From Brooklawnia sp049651565 (GTDB lineage Bacteria > Actinomycetota > Actinomycetes > Propionibacteriales > Propionibacteriaceae), in assembly GCF_049651565.1 (NCBI RefSeq), contig NZ_JBASCI010000239.1, positions 1 to 6,953 on the forward strand: a stretch of DNA of 6,953 nucleotides, given 5' to 3'. A program made the translations under genes and the position numbers. Below, one piece after another: positions 1-5,704 of the stretch; the stretch's first letter is position 1; each line of letters opens with the position of its first letter. The notes below the pieces were generated by a model. It was not told where the DNA came from. It did not search any database and saw only the letters and a list, made by a program, of their open reading frames with translations.

Positions 1-1265
1 CCGGGGCCTTCCACGCTGAGCAGGACGCGCCAACCGTCGGCCACGTCGAGCCTGATCTGGTCGATGAAGCCGTTGACGTCACCGTGCCAGGCGGCGGTGT
101 CGTGCAGGTCGAGGTGCCGCGATGGGACGCCGGCCACGCTGGCATCCACGTCGACCTCGTCGGCGTCCGGGGCGGCGGCGAAGCTGGAGAGCGACCACCA
201 GCCCAATCCCAGCTGCAGGGCGTGCGAGCGCACCTCGCCCAACTGCTGGTAGGCACTGGCGCCCAGGTCGATGGGAGCCCTGCCGCCGGTGGCTGCCGCG
301 GCCCAGCCGGCCTGCAGGAACTCCTGGCTGGTGCGGACCAGGTCTTCGGCCCGGATGCGGACCAGCTCGGGGTCGTTGACCAGCACCAGCGCGTTGCTGG
401 GCAGCACGTCGACCAGCAGCTCCAGCCGGTCGACCAGCGCCGGGATCAGCGCCTCCATACCCTCCACGGCCTGCCCGGCGGCGACCTTCTCCAGCAGTTC
501 TGCCAGTTCGGGGTGGTCGGCGACAAGGTGGGCGGCCCGGCGGCGGACCCCGTCGGTGATCAACAGCTCCCGGCAGGGTGCGGCCTCCACCTCGGTCAGG
601 GTGCGGTCGGTGGAGCGCTGGTCGGCGACCTGGAAGTAGGTGATGGTGTCGATCTCGTCGCCGAAGAAGTCCAGCCGCACCGGGTGGTCCTCGGTGGGTG
701 GGAAGACGTCGACGATGCCGCCGCGCATCGCGAACTCGCCGCGGCGCTCGACCAGGTCCACCCGCTGGTAGGCAGCCGCGACCAGGTCGGCGGCGAGCTG
801 CTCCATCTCGTACTCGGCGCCGGCCCGCAGCCGTACCGGACGCAGTTCCGCCAGCCCGGCGACCTGCGGTTGCAGCATCGAGCGGACGGGGGCCACCACG
901 ACCCGTGGGGGCGGGGCCTCGTCCCGCCCGGTGATCCGGCGCAGCACCTGCAGCCGCCGTCCGGCGGTGTCCGAACGGGGGCTGAGGCGTTCGTGCGGCA
1001 GGGTCTCCCACGCCGGGTAGTAGACGACCTGCTCGTCGCCCAGCAGGGACGCGAGGGTGGCGGTGAGTTGTTCGGCCTCCCGGAAGGTCGACGTCACCAC
1101 CAGCAGGGGACGCTCGGTCCGCCTCGCCAGGGTGGCGATCAGGACGGGACGCGACCCTGGCGCGCAGGTCAGGTCGGAGGCCACCAGACCGGCCTTCGCC
1201 TCGGCAATCACTGCTGCGACACCGCGGTCGGCCGCCACCGCCTCGAACAGGCCGGAAAAACTCAC
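1..1265 (-). CDS. mfd: Transcription-repair coupling factor Mfd, N-terminal part (3' end outside window)
   Basis: Mfd is a DNA translocase that pushes stalled RNA polymerase off DNA and recruits UvrA for strand-specific nucleotide excision repair. The 421 residues seen are the UvrB-like N-terminal module (domains 1a, 2 and 1b). Near residues 83-108 lies the family block YYPAWETLPHERLSP. Near 170-210 lies the UvrB-homology block with ERRGEFAMRGGIVDVFPP and LDFFGDEID. The Walker A site of UvrB is missing near residues 34-46 (CAPGSRP where UvrB has a GKT loop), as expected for this non-ATPase module. The start is GTG at 1263-1265: an in-frame TAG lies just four codons upstream and no other start fits between. 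No strong Shine-Dalgarno is visible. Family members are about 1,150-1,250 residues, so the RNA polymerase-interacting domain, helicase motor and C-terminal domain lie beyond position 1. The 58-base gap to pth, with no terminator, suggests co-transcription. Confidence 0.97.
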   Translation of the reverse strand, partial: MSFSGLFEAVAADRGVAAVIAEAKAGLVASDLTCAPGSRPVLIATLARRTERPLLVVTSTFREAEQLTATLASLLGDEQVVYYPAWETLPHERLSPRSDTAGRRLQVLRRITGRDEAPPPRVVVAPVRSMLQPQVAGLAELRPVRLRAGAEYEMEQLAADLVAAAYQRVDLVERRGEFAMRGGIVDVFPPTEDHPVRLDFFGDEIDTITYFQVADQRSTDRTLTEVEAAPCRELLITDGVRRRAAHLVADHPELAELLEKVAAGQAVEGMEALIPALVDRLELLVDVLPSNALVLVNDPELVRIRAEDLVRTSQEFLQAGWAAAATGGRAPIDLGASAYQQLGEVRSHALQLGLGWWSLSSFAAAPDADEVDVDASVAGVPSRHLDLHDTAAWHGDVNGFIDQIRLDVADGWRVLLSVEGP

Positions 1266-1323
1266 CGCACCAGCCTAGGAGACCGGCTCAAGTCGATCGC
1301 TCCGCTCGCTCGCCGAGTGCGGT

Positions 1324-1917
1324 TCAACGGTTGAACTCGTTCTGGGCGGCCACCAGACCCCTGGTGATCAGCGCCTCGCAGGCGTCCGCGGCCCGTGCCA
1401 CCTCGACGCCGAGGTCCTCGCGCAGCGCAGCCGGGATCGGGCTGAGCAGGTAGTCGGTGGCGGATCGCCGGCCCGGTGGGCGTCCGACCCCGATCCGGAC
1501 GCGGTGGAAGTCGCCGGTGTGCAGGTGGGCCCGGATCGACTTCAGGCCGTTGTGGCCGTTGTCCCCGCCACCGATCTTGAGTCGCAACTGCCCGACGTCG
1601 AGGTCGAGCTCATCGTGGACGACGACCAGCCGGTCGGTCGGGACCCGGTGGAAGCCGGCCAGCAGCCGGACCGCCTGCCCGGACTCGTTCATGTAGGTGC
1701 GCGGCTTGGCGATGATCAGCTTGTCGCCGGGCGGGACGCCGAGTCCGGCGGCGGAGATGATCGTCTCGGCCACCCAGGCACGCATGCCGCGGGGAGCGGA
1801 AAAGCTCGCCCGGGCGCGCCGGGCGAGCTCATCAGCGGTCATGAACCCCACGTTGTGGGGGGTTCGCTCATACTCGGGTCCGGGGTTACCCAGCCCGACC
1901 AGTAACCATGAGGTCAC
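1324..1917 (-). CDS. pth: Peptidyl-tRNA hydrolase Pth
   Basis: This cytoplasmic enzyme hydrolyses the ester bond of peptidyl-tRNAs released by stalled ribosomes, freeing tRNA for reuse. The 197 residues match the usual family length. Visible signatures are GLGNPG at residues 8-13, the catalytic histidine in TPHNVGF (H21), the YMNESG block with N77, HDELD at 101-105 with D102, and the tRNA-binding GHNGLKS block at 121-127 with N123. All expected active-site residues are present. The start is GTG at 1915-1917, overlapping the rplY stop codon in a GTGA, so translation is probably coupled to rplY. The nearest Shine-Dalgarno-like GGAG is about 13 bases upstream, which is far, supporting coupling. 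The rplY-pth-mfd order is typical of actinobacteria. Nothing looks broken. Confidence 0.97.
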   Translation of the reverse strand: MTSWLLVGLGNPGPEYERTPHNVGFMTADELARRARASFSAPRGMRAWVAETIISAAGLGVPPGDKLIIAKPRTYMNESGQAVRLLAGFHRVPTDRLVVVHDELDLDVGQLRLKIGGGDNGHNGLKSIRAHLHTGDFHRVRIGVGRPPGRRSATDYLLSPIPAALREDLGVEVARAADACEALITRGLVAAQNEFNR

Positions 1918-2546
1918 TCGGCGGCGGACTCCGCGTCCTGCTCCTCGGTCTCCTCGACCTCGCCGGCCTCTTCCTCTTCGCCGGTCTCCAGCATTGTCTC
2001 CACGGCGATGGCCGGGTTGATGCTGACGATCAGGCTATCGGGATCGTCCTGCAGCTCGACGCCCTCGGGCAGGGCTACGTCACCGGCCAGAACCTGGGCG
2101 CCGATCTCCAGGCCTTCAATGGAGACCTCGATCTGGGCCGGGATGCTGGTCGCCTCGGCCGACACGTTGAGCTCGGTGAGGTCCTGGTTGACCAGGACAT
2201 CGTCCACCGGCTCGCCGGTCAGGACCACCGGCACCGCCACGATGACGCGCTCGCCGCGGCGCACGATCAGCAGGTCGACGTGCTCGATGGTGTTCCGCAC
2301 CGGGTGCCGCTGTACCTGCTTGGGCAGCGCCAGCTTCTCCTCGGCGCCGGGCAGGTTGATGCTCAGCAGGGCGTTGGCCTGACGTAGCGCGAGCATGGTG
2401 TCGTGGCCGGGCAGCGTGATGTGAATGGGATCCTCACCACGCCCGTAAAGCACGGCGGGAATCTTGTGCTGGCGGCGGATCCGGCGGGAAGCACCCTTGC
2501 CGAACTCCTCGCGAGCCTCAGCGGTCAAATTGATGGTGTCGGCCAT
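1914..2546 (-). CDS. rplY: 50S ribosomal protein L25, general stress (CTC/TL5) form
   Basis: L25 binds 5S rRNA in the large ribosomal subunit; the two-domain CTC form is linked to general stress in several bacteria. The 210-residue product starts MADTINLTAEAREEFGKG and carries the 5S-rRNA-binding N-terminal block with KGASRRIRR and KIPAVLYG at about residues 17-35, ending near IEHVDLL. A C-terminal beta domain of the TL5/CTC type follows, with VNQDLTELNV and the conserved SIPAQIEVSIEGLEIG block. The last 25 or so residues are a glutamate-rich acidic tail, common in actinobacterial homologues. I chose ATG at 2544-2546 over an in-frame TTG at 2565-2567. The ATG has GAGGAG four bases upstream, homology begins there, and the TTG has no ribosome binding site. 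The stop overlaps the pth start by four bases. Confidence 0.95.
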   Translation of the reverse strand: MADTINLTAEAREEFGKGASRRIRRQHKIPAVLYGRGEDPIHITLPGHDTMLALRQANALLSINLPGAEEKLALPKQVQRHPVRNTIEHVDLLIVRRGERVIVAVPVVLTGEPVDDVLVNQDLTELNVSAEATSIPAQIEVSIEGLEIGAQVLAGDVALPEGVELQDDPDSLIVSINPAIAVETMLETGEEEEAGEVEETEEQDAESAAE

Positions 2547-2550
2547 CTGT

Positions 2551-2556
2551 CTCCTC
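2551..2556 (-). promoter_or_regulatory. Ribosome binding site deciding the rplY start
   Basis: On the minus strand GAGGAG lies four bases before the ATG at 2546. It sits inside the extension that the upstream TTG (2567) would add, so it supports the ATG as the true start. Confidence 0.75.
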
Positions 2557-2596
2557 AACTCCGTCAAGCGATAACTGTGGACCAGGCGAAGGAGGG

Positions 2597-2613
2597 GCGC
2601 GAACCACTCGCGC
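2597..2613. repeat. Short perfect inverted repeat in the rplY leader
   Basis: GCGCGA and TCGCGC form a perfect six-base stem around a five-base loop, about 50 bases upstream of the rplY start. It could form a leader RNA hairpin. There is no U-tract after it in either direction, so I do not call it an intrinsic terminator. In DNA this GC-rich it may be chance. Confidence 0.4.
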
Positions 2614-2647
2614 TCAACACCAGTCGATCACGGACCTGCACCGCCGG

Positions 2648-2693
2648 CCCCTCGCCAAGCAACCCCGTCATGTTACCGCGCCCGGGCGAGGGG
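2648..2693. repeat. Nine-base inverted repeat flanking a possible rplY promoter
   Basis: CCCCTCGCC at 2648-2656 and GGCGAGGGG at 2685-2693 are perfect inverted copies separated by 28 bases. They lie in the prs-rplY gap. The spacer contains the minus-strand hexamer TAACAT, so the arms bracket a possible promoter and could be a regulator site or a large RNA hairpin. No U-tract follows, arguing against a standard terminator after prs. The arms are seen directly; the function is inference. Confidence 0.45.
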
Positions 2694-2698
2694 GACGA
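2670..2698 (-). promoter_or_regulatory. Possible promoter for rplY-pth-mfd
   Basis: On the minus strand TAACAT (2675 down to 2670) resembles an actinobacterial -10 hexamer and would start a transcript about 115 bases before rplY. A match to the -35 box is poor (TCGTCC at 17-base spacing). It is one of the few AT-containing spots in the 166-base gap. The alternative is that rplY is read through from glmU-prs. Confidence 0.3.
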
Positions 2699-2712
2699 AA
2701 TCGCTCCAGGCC

Positions 2713-3693
2713 TCAGCCCGGGCTGCCGTGGAACAGGTTGGTGACCGAGCCGTCCTCGAAGATCTCGTGGATCGCCTGGGCCAGCAGCGGCGCGATCGAC
2801 AGCACGGTGGCCTTCTCGATATGCATGCCCTCCGGTATCGGCAGCGTGTTGGTGAAGATGATCTCCTCGAACGGCGTCGCGTTCAATCGGTCGGCGGCCG
2901 GCCCGGACAGGATGGGATGGGTGGCCGCGCAGATGACCCGGCGCGCGCCATGTTCGATCAGCGCGTTGGCGGCCTGGCAGATGGTGCCGGCGGTGTCGAC
3001 CATGTCGTCGACCAGCAGGCAGGTGCGTCCCTTCACCTCACCGACAACCTCGTGCACGACCACCTGATTGGCGATGTTCGGGTCGTGCCGCTTGTGGATG
3101 ATTGCCAGCGGGGCGCTGAGCGCGTCACTCCAGGTGTCGGCCAGCCTTACCCGCCCGGCGTCCGGGCTGACGATCGTCAGGTCGGTGAGGTCGTAGTTGG
3201 CCGAGACGTACTCGGCCAGGACCGGCAACGCGGTCAGGTGGTCGAGCGGGCCGTTGAAGAAGCCCTGGATCTGGGCCGTGTGCAGGTCGACGCTCATGAT
3301 CCGGTCGGCGCCGGCCGCCCAGAACAGGTCGGCGACCAGCCGCGCCGAGATCGGCTCACGGCCCAGGTGCTTCTTGTCCTGCCGGGCGTACGGGTAGTAC
3401 GGCGCCACCACGGTGATTCGCTTGGCGGACGCCCGCTTCAGCGCGTCCACCATGATCAGTTGCTCCATCAGCCACTCGTTGACCGGAGCTGGGTGGGACT
3501 GGATGACGAAGGCGTCCGAGCCACGCACCGATTCCTCGAAGCGCACGTAGATCTCCGAGTTGGCGTAGCTGATCAGCCGCCGTCGGGTGAGCTCGACGCC
3601 CAGCAGTTCGGCGACCGACTGCGCCAACTCGGGGTTTGCCCGGCCGGTGAAGAGCATCAGGTGCTTCTCGGTTGGGCGCTTGACTCCCGTCAC
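2713..3693 (-). CDS. prs: Ribose-phosphate pyrophosphokinase (PRPP synthetase)
   Basis: The enzyme transfers pyrophosphate from ATP to ribose 5-phosphate, making PRPP for purines, pyrimidines, histidine, tryptophan and NAD. The 326-residue product is the normal class I length. Visible features are the N-terminal NSEIYVRF block (45-52), the flexible ATP loop with YARQDKK and GREPISAR (102-118), the metal/ATP histidine in DLHTAQIQGFF (136-146), SPDAGRVRLAD (176-186), and the PRPP-binding loop LLVDDMVDTAGT (226-237). All catalytic motifs are intact. The start is GTG at 3691-3693, overlapping the glmU stop as GTGA, with AGGAGG seven bases upstream inside the glmU end. The same frame is open for 44 more codons upstream, but that is arginine-rich shadow sequence of glmU. 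The gene is surely co-transcribed with glmU. Confidence 0.98.
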   Translation of the reverse strand: MTGVKRPTEKHLMLFTGRANPELAQSVAELLGVELTRRRLISYANSEIYVRFEESVRGSDAFVIQSHPAPVNEWLMEQLIMVDALKRASAKRITVVAPYYPYARQDKKHLGREPISARLVADLFWAAGADRIMSVDLHTAQIQGFFNGPLDHLTALPVLAEYVSANYDLTDLTIVSPDAGRVRLADTWSDALSAPLAIIHKRHDPNIANQVVVHEVVGEVKGRTCLLVDDMVDTAGTICQAANALIEHGARRVICAATHPILSGPAADRLNATPFEEIIFTNTLPIPEGMHIEKATVLSIAPLLAQAIHEIFEDGSVTNLFHGSPG

Positions 3694-5195
3694 TGCTGAG
3701 CCTCCTGCTGCTCGTTGGTCTGCTGGACGCGCACCCGGGCCTCGGCGATCCTGGGGTGCACCTCGCCGGTGGCGTCCTCGGCCGCGGCTGCGGCCCTGCT
3801 GCCGGGACGTTTGCGCCGCACCCACCCGCTCGAGACGTGTTCGCGGCCACGCGCCACGGCCAGGGCGCCGGGTGGCACATCGCTGGTGATCGCGGATCCG
3901 GCCGCCACGTAGGCGCCGTCGCCGATCTCGATCGGCGCAACCAGCACCGAGTTGGCCCCGACGAAGACGTGGTCACCGACGTGGGTGGGCAGACGGTGCT
4001 GCCCGTCGAAGTTGGCGAAGGTGGTGCCCGCCCCGACGTAGGCGCCCTCGCCCAGGTAGGCGTCCCCGACGTAGCTGAAGTGCGGGACACGCGACCCGGC
4101 GCCGATCTCGGCGTTCTTGGTCTCCACGAAGGTGCCGATCCGGCCGCGCTGCCCAAGCACCGTGCCGGGACGCAGCCGCGCGTACGGTCCGACCTCGGCG
4201 TTCGGCCCAATCACGGCGAGTTCGCCGTGACAACGCACCACATGCGCGTTCTCGCCCACCTCGACGTCCCGCAACGTGGTGTCGGGGCCGATCAGCGCAC
4301 CGGTCGCGATCGAGGTCGCCCCGAGCAGTTGGGTGTTGGGCAGGATGGTGACGTCGGATTCCAGGTCGACGTCGGCCTCGATCCAGGTGGTCTTCGGGTC
4401 GGTGATCGTGACGCCTTCGAGCATCCAGTGCTCGACCAACCGGCGGTTGACCTCGGCGTTCATCCGGGCCAGCTGGACGCGATCGTTGACGCCCTCGGTC
4501 TGCCACAGGTCGTCGGTCACGTAGGCGCCGACGCGGGCGTCCTGGCCGCGCAGGTAACCGATCATGTCGGTGACGTAGAGCTCTTGCTGCATGTTGTTCG
4601 GCTGCAGGGTCGGCAGCCCGGCGCGCAGCAGGTCGGCATCGAAGACGTAGATGCCGGAGTTGATCTCGGTGATCTGCCGCTCGGCTTCGGTGGCGTCCTT
4701 GTGCTCGACGATGCGGGCGACCTGGCCCTGTTCCCGGACGATGCGCCCGTAGCCGGTCGGGTCGGGGACCATCGCGGTGAGCACCGTGCAGGCGTTATGG
4801 TCGGCGCGGTGGGCAGCGACCAGGGCCTTCAACGTTTCACCGCTGAGCATTGGGACGTCGCCGTAGGTGACCACGATCTCGCCTCGCACGTCGGCGAGCT
4901 TCTCCATCCCGACCGCAACGGCGCCACCGGTGCCGTTGCGGACCGCCTGCTCCACGGTCAGCGCCTCAGGACAGTACTCCGCCAGGTGCGCCTCCACCTG
5001 CTCGCGCAGGTGCCCAACCACCACGACCAGGTGCCGGGGTTCCAGGGCGCGGGCCGCGTCGACGGCGTAGCTGAGCATGGGACGCCCGGCCACTGCGTGC
5101 AGCAGCTTCGATCGCTTCGACTTCATCCGGGTGCCACCGCCGGCTGCCAGGACAATGACGGCTGCCACCGGGGTCTGGGCGGGTGTGGTGTTCAC
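3690..5195 (-). CDS. glmU: Bifunctional GlmU: glucosamine-1-P acetyltransferase / GlcNAc-1-P uridylyltransferase
   Basis: GlmU acetylates glucosamine-1-phosphate and then couples it to UTP, giving UDP-GlcNAc for peptidoglycan. The 501 residues comprise a nucleotidyltransferase domain (about 10-240), a helical linker, and a left-handed beta-helix acetyltransferase domain (about 265-450) of hexapeptide repeats, then an alanine- and glutamine-rich tail. Visible are LAAGGGTRMKS (16-26), NGTGGAV (87-93), YGDVP (111-115), EINSG (177-181), EGVND (234-238), RLRPG (340-344), K360, catalytic-type H372, Y375 and N395. Numbering by a constant nine-residue offset from the E. coli enzyme, the position of K392 is R401, Y387 is F396 and S405 is A414. 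In the N-terminal signature the usual proline of PKVLH is serine (SKLLH). The start is GTG at 5193-5195 with AAGGAG five bases upstream. It overlaps prs by four bases. Confidence 0.97.
   Translation of the reverse strand: MNTTPAQTPVAAVIVLAAGGGTRMKSKRSKLLHAVAGRPMLSYAVDAARALEPRHLVVVVGHLREQVEAHLAEYCPEALTVEQAVRNGTGGAVAVGMEKLADVRGEIVVTYGDVPMLSGETLKALVAAHRADHNACTVLTAMVPDPTGYGRIVREQGQVARIVEHKDATEAERQITEINSGIYVFDADLLRAGLPTLQPNNMQQELYVTDMIGYLRGQDARVGAYVTDDLWQTEGVNDRVQLARMNAEVNRRLVEHWMLEGVTITDPKTTWIEADVDLESDVTILPNTQLLGATSIATGALIGPDTTLRDVEVGENAHVVRCHGELAVIGPNAEVGPYARLRPGTVLGQRGRIGTFVETKNAEIGAGSRVPHFSYVGDAYLGEGAYVGAGTTFANFDGQHRLPTHVGDHVFVGANSVLVAPIEIGDGAYVAAGSAITSDVPPGALAVARGREHVSSGWVRRKRPGSRAAAAAEDATGEVHPRIAEARVRVQQTNEQQEAQQ
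3701..3706 (-). promoter_or_regulatory. Ribosome binding site for prs inside the glmU 3' end
   Basis: On the minus strand AGGAGG sits seven bases before the prs GTG, within the last codons of glmU. This near-ideal site fixes the prs start and lets prs be translated both by coupling and by new initiation. Confidence 0.8.
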
Positions 5196-5200
5196 GAGAT

Positions 5201-5206
5201 CTCCTT
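5201..5206 (-). promoter_or_regulatory. Ribosome binding site for glmU
   Basis: On the minus strand AAGGAG lies five bases before the GTG start at 5195. It is a strong site that supports this start. Confidence 0.8.
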
Positions 5207-5218
5207 CACCGCTTCGAA

Positions 5219-5238
5219 GGTACCTGTGGGCAGGTTCC
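5219..5238 (-). repeat. Hairpin in the glmU 5' leader
   Basis: ACCTG and CAGGT (5222-5226 and 5231-5235) form a perfect five-base stem with a four-base loop. It extends by two more pairs beyond one mismatch. It would lie in the glmU leader RNA about 13 bases ahead of the Shine-Dalgarno. No U-tract follows, and it resembles no riboswitch I recognise. Confidence 0.35.
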
Positions 5239-5440
5239 GGTTCGCCTGTTGCCGCTGCGAGTTGTCCACCCCAAGCAACGCCTTACGCTACCAGCATCGG
5301 GCTGTCGCCTTCCGTGGCGGAGGCCTTCTTGGTTCGCAGATCGGCCGGTCTATGGGACGCCACCCGCCGAGCTGTCCCCGGGCGTCGCGGACCGAACGGG
5401 CCAGAGGCGTCGCGCACCGAGCCCGCCTCGATACGGCCCA

Positions 5441-5527
5441 CCTGACTGGCCACCCTGCCCGGGCCCACCGCGGCGCCCCGGGCTAACCTGCCTGGCCACC
5501 CTGCCTGGGCCCACCGCCCTGCCCCGT
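5441..5527. repeat. Imperfect tandem duplication, period 46 bases
   Basis: The block at 5441-5471 recurs at 5487-5517 with two mismatches in 31 bases. Both contain CTGGCCACCCTGCC and GGGCCCACCGC. Similarity continues weakly for about ten more bases, through a shared GCCCCG. The unit is C-rich on the plus strand and not coding. It may come from slippage, or it may be paired binding sites or a decayed intergenic repeat element. Confidence 0.7.
5457..5483. repeat. GC-rich inverted repeat GCCCGGG/CCCGGGC
   Basis: GCCCGGG at 5457-5463 and CCCGGGC at 5477-5483 are perfect inverted copies with a 13-base spacer, overlapping the first unit of the 46-base duplication. The second unit has CTGGG in place of CCGGG, so the left arm is not conserved there. 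There is no U-tract, so it is not a standard terminator. Confidence 0.4.
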
Positions 5528-5543
5528 CCCTAGACACCTAGGG
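5528..5543. repeat. Perfect inverted repeat CCCTAG-ACAC-CTAGGG
   Basis: Two six-base arms with a four-base centre lie just after the 46-base duplication. CTAG is usually scarce in bacterial DNA, so two copies in a perfect palindrome stand out. It could be a regulator binding site or a tight hairpin; function unknown. Confidence 0.45.
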
Positions 5544-5625
5544 CACCCGCAGACCGATGGTTCGCGCCGCTCCACCTCGACCAACCAGCACGACCTCACC
5601 GGCCGGGCAAACCAATTGGGTTCGA

Positions 5626-5651
5626 GCGAAACTATAGGAAATTAGTTTCGC
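5626..5651. promoter_or_regulatory. Nine-base inverted repeat over a promoter-like AT-rich patch
   Basis: GCGAAACTA (5626-5634) and TAGTTTCGC (5643-5651) are perfect inverted copies around an eight-base spacer TAGGAAAT. It lies 54 bases before the DUF222/HNH ATG and is the most AT-rich spot in the intergenic region. TATAGG (5633-5638) could serve as a -10 box for that gene, although no good -35 is present at 17 bases. The palindrome would then be an operator overlapping the promoter. The palindrome CCAATTGG lies just upstream at 5612-5619. The symmetry is seen directly; the regulatory role is inference. Confidence 0.5.
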
Positions 5652-5704
5652 AAGTGAGGGCCTCTGTGGCCGATTTTGTCAGTGGTGGCCGGTTGACTTG
5701 TCCC

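Larger units (their letters stand above)
5196..5704. other. Divergent intergenic region between glmU and the DUF222/HNH gene
   Basis: This 509-base stretch separates two genes that point away from each other, so both promoters should lie here. I find no tRNA, no protein gene that looks real, and no clear sigma-70-type -35/-10 pair for glmU. What it does hold is a leader hairpin near 5219-5238, a 46-base-period duplication at 5441-5527, inverted repeats at 5457-5483 and 5528-5543, and an AT-richer patch with a 9-base inverted repeat at 5626-5651. Open frames here are proline-, arginine- or glycine-rich shadows. The length is large beside the tight spacing of the glmU operon. Confidence 0.7.

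Noticed and set aside
79..1011. A 310-codon minus-strand frame inside mfd
   Set aside because: It is an arginine/glycine/proline-rich shifted frame of mfd. The real frame encodes UvrB-like motifs.
84..1334. A 416-codon plus-strand open frame opposite mfd
   Set aside because: It is the antisense of the clearly recognised mfd gene, and its composition (G, V, D, Q, H-rich) is the usual shadow of high-GC codons. No domain is recognisable.
2600..2712. An intrinsic terminator after prs
   Set aside because: Stems are present but none is followed by a run of T in the direction of transcription.
2728..3699. A 323-codon plus-strand open frame opposite prs
   Set aside because: It is antisense to intact prs, with no ribosome binding site noted and no family likeness.
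3756..5486. A 576-codon plus-strand open frame opposite glmU
   Set aside because: It is antisense to intact glmU with no recognisable domain. Long antisense frames are expected at this GC content.
5283..5537. An 84-codon minus-strand frame upstream of glmU
   Set aside because: It starts at a GTG without a ribosome binding site, runs through the 46-base duplication, and is arginine/glycine/proline-rich with no recognisable motif.
5616..5650. A GGTTCGA-like T-loop suggesting a tRNA upstream of glmU, where mycobacteria have tRNA-Gln
   Set aside because: No acceptor stem, anticodon arm or CCA-proximal pairing can be built around it on either strand.
5693..5698. TTGACT as a -35 box
   Set aside because: It lies seven bases before the ATG of the DUF222/HNH gene, so a promoter there would start inside the gene. 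No -10 follows.
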